The notes: generated by a model from the sequence alone, not told the origin. DNA of 48,809 nt from Acetobacteraceae bacterium (GCA_027326105.1 DAHWFB010000111.1:1-48809), one strand, 5' to 3'. Shown: positions 35,405 to 43,000, numbered from the stretch's first letter. Translations and numbers: made by a program.

Positions 35405-36854
35405 GAGCAAGCACGCGGAGAGCGGGACTGCCGGCGCGGACCCGGCGCTCGCCGCCATCCTGGGCAGGATCGACGCCGGGCTGCCGGCGGCGCGCGGGCG
35501 CCTGTTCGAGTTCCTGCGCATCCCTTCGATCAGCGCCGACCCCGCCTACCGCGCCGAGTGCCGCCGCGCCGCCGAGTTCGCCCGTGCCCTGCTCGAAGAG
35601 ATGGGGTTCGCCGCGGCGCTCGCCGAGACCGCGGGCCAGCCGGCGGTGATCGCGCACCATCCCGGGCCCGGGCCCGGGCCGGCGGCGCCGCGGGTGCTGT
35701 TCTACGGGCACTACGACGTCCAGCCGGCCGACCCGGTCGCGCTCTGGAGCGGTCCGCCCTTCGAGCCCCGGCTGGTGGAGGGTCCGCGCGGGCCCCGCAT
35801 CGTCGCCCGCGGGGCGGTGGACGACAAGGGCCAGGTGATGGGCTTCCTCGAAGCCTGCCGCGCCACGCTGGCGCAAGGGGAGGGGCTTCCGGTCGCGCTC
35901 ACCGTCCTGCTCGAAGGCGAGGAGGAGTGCGGCAGCCCCAGCCTCGAGGCACTGCTCGCCGAGCGCCGCGAGGAACTCGCCGCCGACTTCGCCCTGATCA
36001 GCGATACCAACTTGTGGAGAGCCGACATCCCGGCGCTGACCACCCGGCTGCGCGGGCTGGTCTATCTGCAGATCGACCTCGACGGCCCCTCGCGTGATCT
36101 CCACTCGGGGCTGTTCGGCGGCGCGGTGGTCAACCCGCTCCAGGCGCTCACGCGCATTCTCGGCGCGCTGCACGATGCGGCGGGGCGGGTGGCGATTCCC
36201 GGCTTCTACGACGGCGTGCGGGAGATCTCCGCCGAGGAGGCGGCGATCTGGCGCGGCCTGCCGTTCTCGGAGAGTGCGTTCCTCGCCGAGATCGGGCTTG
36301 CCGCCCCGGCCCCGGGCGAGGCGGGGCGCAGCACGCTCGAACGGCTGTGGGCGCGGCCGACCGCTGAAATCAACGGCATCTGGGGAGGCTATACCGGCGC
36401 CGGCGCAAAGACCGTGATCCCGGCGAGCGCGCACGCGAAACTGTCCTTCCGTCTGGTGCCGGACCAGGATCCGGAGGCGGTGATCGCCGGTCTCGAAGCC
36501 TTCGTCGCCGCCCGTCTGCCGCCCGGGGCGCGGGTGCACTGGCAGCGCTTCGGCGCCTCGCCGGGGATCGCGGTCGCGACCGACCGCCCCTGGCTGGCCG
36601 CGACGCGCCGGGTGCTGGCCGAAGAATTCGGGCGCGAGGCGGTGCTGATCGGCAGCGGCGGGTCGATCCCGGTGGTCGAGGCGCTGCGCCGCCACCTCGG
36701 GCTCGAGACCCTGCTGATGGGCTTCGGGCTCGACGACGACCGCATCCACAGTCCCGACGAGAAGTTCGAACAGGCCTGCTTCCACCACGCCATGCGCGCC
36801 CATGCCCGCCTGCTGCATGCGCTCGGGCAGGGGCCGGCCGGCGGGCAACGGTGA
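35397..36854 (+). CDS. M20-family metallo-dipeptidase
   Basis: Zinc-dependent exopeptidase of 485 residues in the M20 (CNDP/PepV-like) group. The active-site motifs are intact: LFYGHYDVQPAD (metal His and Asp), VARGAVDDKGQVMGFL (bridging Asp) and VLLEGEEECGSPSL (catalytic and ligand Glu). A dimerisation domain begins near LRGLVYLQIDLDGPSRDLHSG, and the last metal ligand is HSPDEKFEQACFHHAM. AGGAGG precedes the ATG, which overlaps the tetR stop by 8 bases, so expression may be tied to tetR read-through. Cytoplasmic; substrates are probably dipeptides or N-acyl amino acids. Confidence 0.92.
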   Translation: MAESKHAESGTAGADPALAAILGRIDAGLPAARGRLFEFLRIPSISADPAYRAECRRAAEFARALLEEMGFAAALAETAGQPAVIAHHPGPGPGPAAPRVLFYGHYDVQPADPVALWSGPPFEPRLVEGPRGPRIVARGAVDDKGQVMGFLEACRATLAQGEGLPVALTVLLEGEEECGSPSLEALLAERREELAADFALISDTNLWRADIPALTTRLRGLVYLQIDLDGPSRDLHSGLFGGAVVNPLQALTRILGALHDAAGRVAIPGFYDGVREISAEEAAIWRGLPFSESAFLAEIGLAAPAPGEAGRSTLERLWARPTAEINGIWGGYTGAGAKTVIPASAHAKLSFRLVPDQDPEAVIAGLEAFVAARLPPGARVHWQRFGASPGIAVATDRPWLAATRRVLAEEFGREAVLIGSGGSIPVVEALRRHLGLETLLMGFGLDDDRIHSPDEKFEQACFHHAMRAHARLLHALGQGPAGGQR

Positions 36855-37582
36855 TGAGTCTCACCGCCGCCGATCTCCTTTCCGCCCCCGCGATCACCGT
36901 CACCCCCGAAACCCCGCTGATCGGGGCGGTCCGGCAGATGCTCGACCGGCGGATGAGCGGGCTCCTGGTGGTGAACGCCGAGGGGGCTCCGGTGGGGATG
37001 CTCACCGAGGGGGATCTGCTCCGGCGGGCCGAACTCGGCACCGAACATCGCCACCGCTGGCTCGCCGACCTGTTCGCCCCGCGCTGGAAGGAGGCCGCGC
37101 GCTTCCTGCGCGAGCGCAGCCCGAAGGTCGCCGACGTGATGACGGCGGAGGTGTTCGCCGTCGCGCCCGAGACCGCGCTCTCCGAGATCGTGGCGCTGAT
37201 GGAGAAGCGCGGGGTCAAGCGGGTGCCGGTGCTGGCGGGTGGGCGCGTGGTCGGAATCGTCAGCCGCGCCGACATCCTGCGCGTCCTCCTCGCCCGCCTC
37301 GCCGAGGCGACGGAGGCGAGCCCCGGGGACGCCGCGCTGGCCCAGCGGCTCGCCGCCGCGATGCGGGCGCAGTCCTGGGTGCCGCTGGAACGGGTACGCG
37401 GGAACGTGCGCGACGGCGTGGTCGATCTCCTCGGCGAGATCGACGACGAGCGGCTGCGCGAGCCGCTCCTGGTGCTGGCCCGCTCGGTGCCGGGGGTGAA
37501 GGCGGTCGAGGATCACCTGATGCTGGTGGAGGTCTATACCGGAACCCCGATCGGCAGCGCTCCCGAGGGGCCGCACGGCTGA
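36854..37582 (+). CDS. CBS-domain pair with C-terminal BON-like domain
   Basis: A 242-residue cytoplasmic protein with two CBS motifs, at about 1-65 (TAADLLSAPAITVTPETPLIGAVRQMLDRRMSGLLVV) and 95-160 (KVADVMTAEVFAVAPETALSEIVALMEKRGVKRVPV). A C-terminal BON-like segment at about 172-230 follows (DGVVDLLGEIDDERLREPLLVLARSVPGVKAVEDHLMLVE). Such proteins may sense adenine nucleotides; the precise role is not known. The ATG at 36854 overlaps the dipeptidase stop (TGATG), giving translational coupling; the ORF track starts one codon earlier at GTG. Confidence 0.88.
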   Translation: MSLTAADLLSAPAITVTPETPLIGAVRQMLDRRMSGLLVVNAEGAPVGMLTEGDLLRRAELGTEHRHRWLADLFAPRWKEAARFLRERSPKVADVMTAEVFAVAPETALSEIVALMEKRGVKRVPVLAGGRVVGIVSRADILRVLLARLAEATEASPGDAALAQRLAAAMRAQSWVPLERVRGNVRDGVVDLLGEIDDERLREPLLVLARSVPGVKAVEDHLMLVEVYTGTPIGSAPEGPHG

Positions 37583-37626
37583 CCGTTCCGCCGCGCCGCC
37601 TTGCCGGGCGCCGCGCTTCGGGCGAA

Positions 37627-37647
37627 GATCGGACCAATCATCCGATC
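37627..37647. promoter_or_regulatory. Inverted repeat (likely operator) before SMP-30 gene
   Basis: GATCGGA-N7-TCCGATC is a perfect 7-bp-arm palindrome 13 bases upstream of the SMP-30 start, just before its ribosome-binding site GGGGAGAG. The location suggests repression of a catabolic lactonase gene. The core ATCCGATC also occurs upstream of the sugar-binding protein gene at 4527-4534. Confidence 0.5.
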
Positions 37648-37660
37648 CGGGGAGAGAACG

Positions 37661-38581
37661 ATGAATCTCGGCGCCGAACACGTCGCCTACGACCAGCGCA
37701 TGAAGCGGTACATCCTGATGAACGCGGCGCTCGAACGCATCGCCACCGGCTGCCGCTGGGCGGAGGGGCCGGTGTGGTTCGGCGACGGGCGGTTCCTGTT
37801 GTGGAGCGACATTCCCAACAACCGCATGATGCGCTGGCAGGAGAGCGGCGAGGTCTCGGTCTTCCGCCAGCCCGCGGGCTATTCCAACGGCAACACCCGC
37901 GACCGGGTGGGCCGGCTGGTGACCTGCGAGCATGGCGGCAGGCGGGTGGTGCGCACCGAGCACAACGGGCGGATCACCGTGCTCGCCGCCCAGGTCGAGG
38001 GCAAGCGGCTGAATTCGCCCAACGACGTGGTGGTGAAGTCGGACGGCAGCGTCTGGTTCTCCGACCCCGACTATGGCATCGGCGGCGACTATGAGGGCTA
38101 TCGCGCCGAGTCCGAGATCGGCGCCTGCCGGGTCTACCGCGTCGATCCCGGCTCGGGCGCGGTCGAGGTGGTGGCCGACGACTACGAGCGGCCCAACGGG
38201 CTGGCCTTCAGCCCCGACGAATCCCTGCTCTACATCGCCGACACCGGCTTCACCCACCGGGAGGGCGGGCCGCACCATATCCGCGTCCATCCGGTGATCG
38301 ACGGGCGCAAGCTGGGGCCCGGCAAACCGTTCGCGACGGTCGAGCCCGGCTTCGCCGACGGGTTGCGGGTGGACGAGGAGGGCAATGTCTGGACCAGTTG
38401 CGGCAGCGGCAACGGCATCCTGGTGATCGCACCCGATGGCACCCACCTCGGCAAGATCCGCATCCCCGAGATGGTGAGCAATCTCGTGTTCGGCGGCGAA
38501 CGCAAGAACCGGCTGTTCATCACCGCCACCACCTCGGTCTATGCGCTCTATGTCGGGGTGCGGGGCGCGCAGCAGCCCTGA
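37661..38581 (+). CDS. SMP-30/gluconolactonase family lactonase
   Basis: A six-bladed beta-propeller sugar lactonase of 306 residues. The metal-binding signatures are CRWAEGPVWFGDG (Glu ligand), GKRLNSPNDVVVKSDGSVWFSDPDYGI (Asn ligands) and YERPNGLAFSPDESLLYIADTG, then GFADGLRVDEEGNVW with the catalytic-metal Asp. These enzymes open gluconolactone, xylonolactone or related lactones. GGGGAGAGAACG precedes the ATG. With the XylB-like dehydrogenase 34 kb away it could form the lactone-hydrolysing step of the same pathway, but that is inference; it appears monocistronic. Confidence 0.9.
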   Translation: MNLGAEHVAYDQRMKRYILMNAALERIATGCRWAEGPVWFGDGRFLLWSDIPNNRMMRWQESGEVSVFRQPAGYSNGNTRDRVGRLVTCEHGGRRVVRTEHNGRITVLAAQVEGKRLNSPNDVVVKSDGSVWFSDPDYGIGGDYEGYRAESEIGACRVYRVDPGSGAVEVVADDYERPNGLAFSPDESLLYIADTGFTHREGGPHHIRVHPVIDGRKLGPGKPFATVEPGFADGLRVDEEGNVWTSCGSGNGILVIAPDGTHLGKIRIPEMVSNLVFGGERKNRLFITATTSVYALYVGVRGAQQP

Positions 38582-38603
38582 AGCGGGGCGTCCGCCCGTC
38601 GGT

Positions 38604-38648
38604 CCGCGGTCAAGAAGGCCGCGGTCAAGAAGGCCGCGGTCAGGAAGG
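38604..38648 (+). repeat. 15-bp tandem repeat, three copies
   Basis: Three head-to-tail copies of CCGCGGTCAAGAAGG (third copy CCGCGGTCAGGAAGG) run from 38604 to 38648, just after the SMP-30 stop. The array touches the last codon and stop of the minus-strand lipoprotein gene. The CCGCGG cores allow hairpins, so it may help transcription end. Confidence 0.85.
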
Positions 38649-39035
38649 GCCGGCGCCAGCGCCGAGCCGGGCCTGCGGCCGGACGGCGGACAGACCGGCC
38701 GACAGGCCAGCCGTGCAGTCCCGGGTGGGGCGACCCGGAGCGGCGAGCGCGGAGGCGGTCGCCACCCGTTCGTTGCCGGCGGCGTCGCGGTAGAGGATGA
38801 GGGTCATCCGGCAGGAGGCGGTGCGATAGAGCCAGACCTCGGCGGGCCCGTCGATGCGGGTGAGGCGGGGCGGGCCTAGTCTGCCCAGCACCGAGCCGGC
38901 CGTGGCCCCGAGCAGCTTCGATGCCCCGACGCCCTGGTTCGTCGCCCCCGCGCGGGCCCCGGGGGAAGACGCGGCGGGCGGTGTCGCCGCGCAGCCGCCC
39001 AACCCCATCGCCAAGCCGAGCAATGCCCAGCGCAT
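38640..39035 (-). CDS. Small lipoprotein with BamE/SmpA-like domain, function unknown
   Basis: A 131-residue protein starting RWALLGLAMGLGGC-AATPP, a short signal with lipobox LGGC near residues 11-15. The mature segment LLGATAGSVLGRLGPPRLTRIDGPAEVWLYRTASCRMTLILYRDAAG resembles the BamE/SmpA fold: a short helix with G-x-P, then a W-x-Y-x(n)-C strand pair. I chose ATG 39035 because it gives the lipoprotein signal; the ORF-track start adds 37 Arg/Ala-rich residues. The last codons enter the 15-bp tandem repeat. Two further cysteines could pair in the periplasm. Confidence 0.65.
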   Translation of the reverse strand: MRWALLGLAMGLGGCAATPPAASSPGARAGATNQGVGASKLLGATAGSVLGRLGPPRLTRIDGPAEVWLYRTASCRMTLILYRDAAGNERVATASALAAPGRPTRDCTAGLSAGLSAVRPQARLGAGAGPS

Positions 39036-39187
39036 CAACGCCCCCGCTCGCCCCGGCGCCGAATCGGCGCGGGCGGGAGCAGCGTGTGGCCGCAGGGCAT
39101 AACGAACGGTTAAGCGGACAGGGTCCACGGCGCGACACCGACGCAACGGGGAAGGCGGCAGGCGGAAGGCGGCGGGCGGCGCCCGGA

Positions 39188-39829
39188 TCAGTTCACCGTT
39201 TCGGGCGCGCGGGCGGGCTCGGTGATCATTTCGATCCGCCCGGTGATCTGCCCGCCGTCCTCGACGGTGAGGCGGCGGCAGCGGGCGGTGCCGAGCACCC
39301 GGCCGGTGGCGCGGACGATCAGGTTGGCGCGGGCGGTCAAGGTGCCGTCGATGGTGCCGGCGATTTCCGCTTCCTCCACCTCCACCTCGCCCTTGAAGAC
39401 CCCGCCCGGGGCGATGGCGAGTTCGGCGGCGTGGATCATGCTCGCTTCCACGGTGCCTTCGACAACCAGGCGCTCGGCGTCCTGGACCGTGCCCTGGACG
39501 CTGATGCCGCGCCCGACCACGAGGGTGCGGCGCTCTCCCGGCTCGCGCAGCGGGCCGCGGCCGGGGATCACGGTGGGGCGGGGCGGAACGCCCGGACCGG
39601 TGGGGAGGGCCTGGGTCTGGGTGGCGGGCGGGCGGGTGGTCATGGCGGGCGCCTCCTTGGGCGTGGGCTGACGGAAGGGGGGCACGCCGAGGCCGCTGTC
39701 CACGGCCGGGGCGGTGGTCCGGCCGGCGGCGTCCGTCTCGCCGCGAGGGCGCTGGCCGGCGGTGACAGACGGCGGCAGAGCCGCGGGTTCGGCGGATGAG
39801 GTCTCTTCGATTCGGCGTCGCTTGAACAC
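39188..39829 (-). CDS. Bactofilin (polymer-forming cytoskeletal protein)
   Basis: A 213-residue protein with the central bactofilin beta-helix at about 105-200 (LVVGRGISVQGTVQDAERLVVEGTVEASMIHAAELAIAPGGVFKGEVEVEEAEIAGTIDG). A long Pro/Thr-rich disordered N-terminus and a short C-terminal tail flank it. Bactofilins polymerise without nucleotide and position wall enzymes. I chose GTG 39829 (VFKRRRIEETSS, similar to the MFxKR start of other bactofilins), with AGGAG eleven bases upstream; the ATG for MTTRPPATQ at about 39641 is an alternative. No M23 peptidase, a frequent partner, is adjacent. Confidence 0.85.
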   Translation of the reverse strand: MFKRRRIEETSSAEPAALPPSVTAGQRPRGETDAAGRTTAPAVDSGLGVPPFRQPTPKEAPAMTTRPPATQTQALPTGPGVPPRPTVIPGRGPLREPGERRTLVVGRGISVQGTVQDAERLVVEGTVEASMIHAAELAIAPGGVFKGEVEVEEAEIAGTIDGTLTARANLIVRATGRVLGTARCRRLTVEDGGQITGRIEMITEPARAPETVN

Positions 39830-40009
39830 GGTACTGAATACTCCTGCAGCGAGAGGGGGTGGCCTATCATGGCACTCCCCGCCGCGACAACAGGCGGGGG
39901 GAGGTTTTCCCCAGGAATCGCCCTCGGCCGGTTTGCCGCCGGAGGGGGCGGGTGCTACTGGCCGCGGACTTCGGGGACCAGCCCGGGGGAAATGGCGGAG
40001 GAGAAAGTG

Positions 40010-41011
40010 ATGGCGGCAGCCGAGGGGCTGGAGATTCTCGCGATCGGCAACGCCATCGTCGACGTGGTGGCGCGCGCCGGGGAGGATTTTCTCGCGCACC
40101 ACGGGATGCGCAAGGGAACCATGCGGCTGATCGAGACCGGGGAGGCCGAGCGCCTCTACGCGGCGATGCCGCCGGGCCAGGAATCCTCCGGTGGCTCGGC
40201 CGCCAATACCGCGGCGGTGGCGGCGCTGGCCGGCGCCCGGGCGGGCTTTGTCGGCAAGGTCGCCAGCGACCAGCTCGGGGCGGTCTTCGCCCATGACATC
40301 CGCGCCGCCGGCGTGCGCTTCACCACCCTGCCACTGGTGGGGGGCGTGCCCACCGCGCGCAGCCTCATCCTGGTGACGCCGGACGGGCAGCGCACCATGA
40401 ACACCTACCTCGGCGCCGCCGTCGCCTTCAGCGAGGAGGACCTCGACCCGGCCGAGATCGCCGCCGCCGGCGTGCTTTATCTCGAAGGCTATCTGTTCGA
40501 CCCTCCCGCCGCGCAGCAGGCATTCCGCCGCGCCGCAGCGATCGCCCGGCGGGCCGGAAGGAGGGTGGCGCTTTCGCTGTCCGACCCGTTCTGCGTCGAG
40601 CGCCACCGGCCCGCCTTCCTCGAACTGATCCGCGACGGAGTGGACATCCTCTTCGCCAACGAGGCCGAGGTGTGCAGCCTGTTCGAAACCGGGCATTTCG
40701 AGATCGCGGCGGCGGCGGCGCGCCAGGCGGCTCCGCTCATCGCCCTCACCCGCAGCGAGCGTGGCAGCGTGGTGCTGGCCGGCGTCGAGAGCATCGTGGT
40801 CCCGCCCGAACCGACCATTGTGGTCGATACCACCGGGGCGGGGGACGCGTACGCCGCGGGCTTTCTCGCCGCGCTGGCCGCCGGGCGCGGCCTCGCCTCC
40901 GCCGGGCGCATGGGGAGCATCGCGGCGGCGGCAGCGATCGCTCAGCTCGGGGCGCGCCCGCACACCGACCTCCGTCTCCGTCTCACGGCGCTGGAGGAGG
41001 CCGGAGGCTGA
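40010..41011 (+). CDS. PfkB-family sugar kinase, adenosine-kinase-like
   Basis: Ribokinase-superfamily kinase of 333 residues. The N-terminal pattern EILAIGNAIVDVVARAGEDFLAHHGMRKGTM and the substrate motif SSGGSAANTAAVAALAGARAGFVGKVASDQLG are typical of bacterial adenosine-kinase-like PfkB proteins. The C-terminal catalytic motif DTTGAGDAYAAGFLAAL contains the base Asp. ATG 40010 follows GGAGGAGAAAGTG; ATG 39992 is a possible alternative six codons earlier. It is convergent with the lipoprotein-like ORF (7-base gap). Actual substrate (adenosine, inosine-guanosine or a sugar) is not certain. Confidence 0.87.
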   Translation: MAAAEGLEILAIGNAIVDVVARAGEDFLAHHGMRKGTMRLIETGEAERLYAAMPPGQESSGGSAANTAAVAALAGARAGFVGKVASDQLGAVFAHDIRAAGVRFTTLPLVGGVPTARSLILVTPDGQRTMNTYLGAAVAFSEEDLDPAEIAAAGVLYLEGYLFDPPAAQQAFRRAAAIARRAGRRVALSLSDPFCVERHRPAFLELIRDGVDILFANEAEVCSLFETGHFEIAAAAARQAAPLIALTRSERGSVVLAGVESIVVPPEPTIVVDTTGAGDAYAAGFLAALAAGRGLASAGRMGSIAAAAAIAQLGARPHTDLRLRLTALEEAGG

Positions 41012-41018
41012 CGCAAGC

Positions 41019-41507
41019 TCACCCGCCGATCACCATCCAGTAGCCGCCGCGCCGGCGGCAGGCGGTGCCGCTGGTCTCGGTCACGCCGGTGGCGGAGCGC
41101 ACGCGGGCGCGAAAACGGCGGCAGAAATGGCCGGAGGCGTCGCGCCAGGTCGCGACCGGCATGAAGGAGCCGCGCAGCCCGCGGGCGGGGTCGGCCCAGC
41201 CGGCGCGGGCGCCGCTGGGCAGGCGTTCGAGCGCGAACTGCAAGGCGATCTGCTGCTGGCGGCCGCCGTAGGCCGGTGGCGGCGCCGCGGCGAACCCTCC
41301 CGCCGCGTCTCCCCCCGCCGCGCAGCCGGCGAGCAGCAGGGCGAGCAGGCCGGCGACAAGCCTAGCTCTGGCGCAGTGCCGGAGGCGGGTCGGAGCCGGG
41401 GACGATGTAGTAGCGCACCCGCCAGCTTCCGTCCGGAAAGTGGCAGGCGAAGCCGAGCCGCAGCGAGCGGACCTGGCCGGAGAGGGTGATCGTTTCGCGG
41501 AACTCAC
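41019..41507 (-). CDS. Secreted lipoprotein-like ORF with unclear start
   Basis: The frame encodes a lipoprotein signal (ARLVAGLLALLLAGC-AAGG) and a domain ending TWRDASGHFCRRFRARV..TACRRRGGYWMVIGG. That tail resembles the C-terminal domain of the anti-sigma factor just upstream (FKNREGQFCREFRETI..ACHFPDGSWRVRYYIV), the RT0821/Lpp0805-like surface-antigen pattern. No ATG, GTG or TTG lies in frame near the signal. The only canonical start is ATG 41507, 54 residues upstream and inside the anti-sigma gene in another frame (146-base overlap). Either the leader is unusually long, initiation is non-canonical, or an indel is present. It is third in the sigma operon. Confidence 0.55.
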   Translation of the reverse strand: MSSAKRSPSPARSARCGSASPATFRTEAGGCATTSSPAPTRLRHCARARLVAGLLALLLAGCAAGGDAAGGFAAAPPPAYGGRQQQIALQFALERLPSGARAGWADPARGLRGSFMPVATWRDASGHFCRRFRARVRSATGVTETSGTACRRRGGYWMVIGG

Positions 41508-42018
41508 GGCAGAACTGTCCTTCCCGGTTCTTGAAGGTGCGTAGCGGTTCGATGGTGGTCACCGCGCCGGTCGCAGCGTCGCGCCAGGCGGCGAGGCGGC
41601 CGCTCGGCTCCGTGGTCAGGGCGCGCTGGCGCAGGGAGGCGATCTCGGCGTGCTCGGAGCGTTCGTCGCGCGCCTGGCGCGCGGCCGAGAGGGCGGCGAT
41701 GCGCAAACCGCCGAACACGCCGGCTCCGGTCGAAAGCACCACCAGCACGACCGCCGCGGCCATGCGCAGGAACGGGCGTGCGCTGAGCGGGCGGTGCACC
41801 CGCGCGGGCGGTGGGATCATGGCCAGCAGCGCAGGCGGCACCGGCTCGCTCACGATCGGGCCGTAGGCCTGGCCGAGCGCCCAGGCGGTCTCGCGCAGGA
41901 TGCGGACCCGCTCGGCGAGGTCGGGGTCGCGGGCCACGGCGGCGGCGACGGCGGGCGCCTCCGCGGGGTCGAGTTCGCCATCGACGAAGGCGGCGAGGGT
42001 GGTGTCATCGATGCTCAT
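41362..42018 (-). CDS. Anti-sigma factor with periplasmic domain
   Basis: A 218-residue membrane protein that probably holds the adjacent ECF sigma factor inactive. The cytoplasmic N-terminus MSIDDTTLAAFVDGELDPAEAPAVAAAVARDPDLAERV has the FVDGELDPAE signature of zinc-finger-like anti-sigma domains but lacks the His-x3-Cys-x2-Cys zinc ligands. One membrane helix follows at about 84-106 (FLRMAAAVVLVVLSTGAGVFGGL). The periplasmic region ends with FKNREGQFCREFRETI and ACHFPDGSWRVRYYIV, with two cysteines. ATG 42018 overlaps the sigma stop (ATGA); the ORF-track ATG at 42027 is less likely. Confidence 0.85.
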   Translation of the reverse strand: MSIDDTTLAAFVDGELDPAEAPAVAAAVARDPDLAERVRILRETAWALGQAYGPIVSEPVPPALLAMIPPPARVHRPLSARPFLRMAAAVVLVVLSTGAGVFGGLRIAALSAARQARDERSEHAEIASLRQRALTTEPSGRLAAWRDAATGAVTTIEPLRTFKNREGQFCREFRETITLSGQVRSLRLGFACHFPDGSWRVRYYIVPGSDPPPALRQS

Positions 42019-42578
42019 GGGGCACATCCAGCATTGCCGGCCGTATCCGGGGCCGGCGGTTCACCAGCGGCAGCCACGCCCGCGAGCCGGCGCAGCGCCA
42101 TCCGTCCGCGGGAGAGGCGGCTCATGATGGTGCCGACCGGAACCTCGAGCAGGGCTGCCGCTTCGGCGTAGGAGAATTGCTCGATCGTCACCAGGACGAT
42201 GACCTCGCGCTGTTCGGGGGGCAGCGCCCGCATCGCCCGGTCCACCTCGGCGAGGCTGAGCCGATCGACCGCGTGCGCCTCGCCGCCGTCGGTCTCGGCC
42301 CGCATGCCGGAGTGGCGGGTCTCGTTGGCGTGGACGAGGCGCACGCGCAACGCCCGCAGCCGGTCGATCCACACGGTCCGGGCGATGCGGAACAGCCAGG
42401 GCTCCATGGCGGTATCGCGGTGCCATTGCCCGATGTGGCGCAGCGCCCGCTCACAGACCGCCTGGGCGAGATCGTCCGCCTCGTCGGCCCGGCCGACGAG
42501 GCCGCGGCAGAAGCGGCGCAGCCGGGGCAGGGCGGCGATCAGCCGGTCGCGGGTCTCGGCGTCGAGGGCGGCGCTCAT
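42015..42578 (-). CDS. ECF-family RNA polymerase sigma factor
   Basis: Extracytoplasmic-function sigma factor of 187 residues. Region 2 is LPRLRRFCRGLVGRADEADDLAQAVCERALRHIGQWHRDTAMEPWLFRIARTVWIDRLR (about 17-75), and region 4 is VDRAMRALPPEQREVIVLVTIEQFSYAEAAALLEVPVGTIMSRLSRGRMALRRL (about 112-165). A Pro/Ala-rich tail follows. It is translationally coupled to the anti-sigma gene. A GGAAT-N17-CGTT promoter sits immediately upstream, consistent with autoregulation or control by the EcfG-type general stress sigma factor. No PhyR/NepR genes are adjacent. Confidence 0.92.
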   Translation of the reverse strand: MSAALDAETRDRLIAALPRLRRFCRGLVGRADEADDLAQAVCERALRHIGQWHRDTAMEPWLFRIARTVWIDRLRALRVRLVHANETRHSGMRAETDGGEAHAVDRLSLAEVDRAMRALPPEQREVIVLVTIEQFSYAEAAALLEVPVGTIMSRLSRGRMALRRLAGVAAAGEPPAPDTAGNAGCAP

Positions 42579-42586
42579 GCCCTCAA

Positions 42587-42612
42587 AACGGGTGGGCGGG
42601 GAAGGCTATTCC
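42587..42612 (-). promoter_or_regulatory. ECF-type promoter of the sigma factor operon
   Basis: On the minus strand GGAAT (42612-42608), 17 bases and CGTT (42590-42587) match the alphaproteobacterial ECF/EcfG promoter form GGAAC-N17-CGTT. The -10 ends only eight bases before the ATG at 42578, so the transcript would be leaderless or nearly so; GAGGGC in between could serve as a short Shine-Dalgarno if the start were further upstream. Confidence 0.6.
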
Positions 42613-42698
42613 AGGGGGCGTGCGAAATTTCTGACCAAGCGGGAAGCGGAGGGCGGCCACCGATGCGCCCTCTGCCCGCCGGGCCGCCAGACCGCGCT

Positions 42699-42902
42699 TC
42701 AGGCGCCCTGGCGCAGCGGTGCGTCCGAGCAGCGGAAGCGGCTGAGCCGATAGCCGGGATGATCGCGCAGGAAGCTGCTCGCGGTGCGCTGGGCTTCGAC
42801 CATGCACCCCATCATCCCGAGCGGCCGGGCGAAGAACGGCCGCTGGCGAATGCACAGGTTGGGCGATTGGGAAAGACAGAACACCAGGATCATATGGACC
42901 AT
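42699..42902 (-). CDS. Small conserved-type Cys-rich protein, 67 residues
   Basis: The 67-residue product MVHMILVFCLSQSPNLCIRQ.. has four cysteines (9, 17, 33, 58), a GMMGCMVEAQRTASSFL segment and an HPGYRLSRFRC tail. This layout resembles small uncharacterised proteins I recall from Rhodospirillales; no function is known. The start at ATG 42902 has GGGAG seven bases upstream. The ORF track shows it only as the end of a 175-residue frame. A promoter and a 5' hairpin lie upstream. It is not part of the sigma operon, whose promoter lies downstream of this stop. Confidence 0.65.
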   Translation of the reverse strand: MVHMILVFCLSQSPNLCIRQRPFFARPLGMMGCMVEAQRTASSFLRDHPGYRLSRFRCSDAPLRQGA

Positions 42903-43000
42903 GCCGAGGCTCCCTTGGGCGCGGGAGAGACTGGGAGGCCGGTGATCGAGGACCCAGTGTCTCCGGGCGGAGAAGAGTTGCGGGACCGTGACCCAACTGG

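Noticed and set aside
38582-38800. In-frame continuation of the SMP-30 gene past its TGA into a Lys/Ala and Arg-rich tail
   Set aside because: A normal SMP-30 protein ends at the TGA, the extension is composition-driven and overlaps a better-supported lipoprotein gene on the other strand, and nothing indicates stop-codon read-through.
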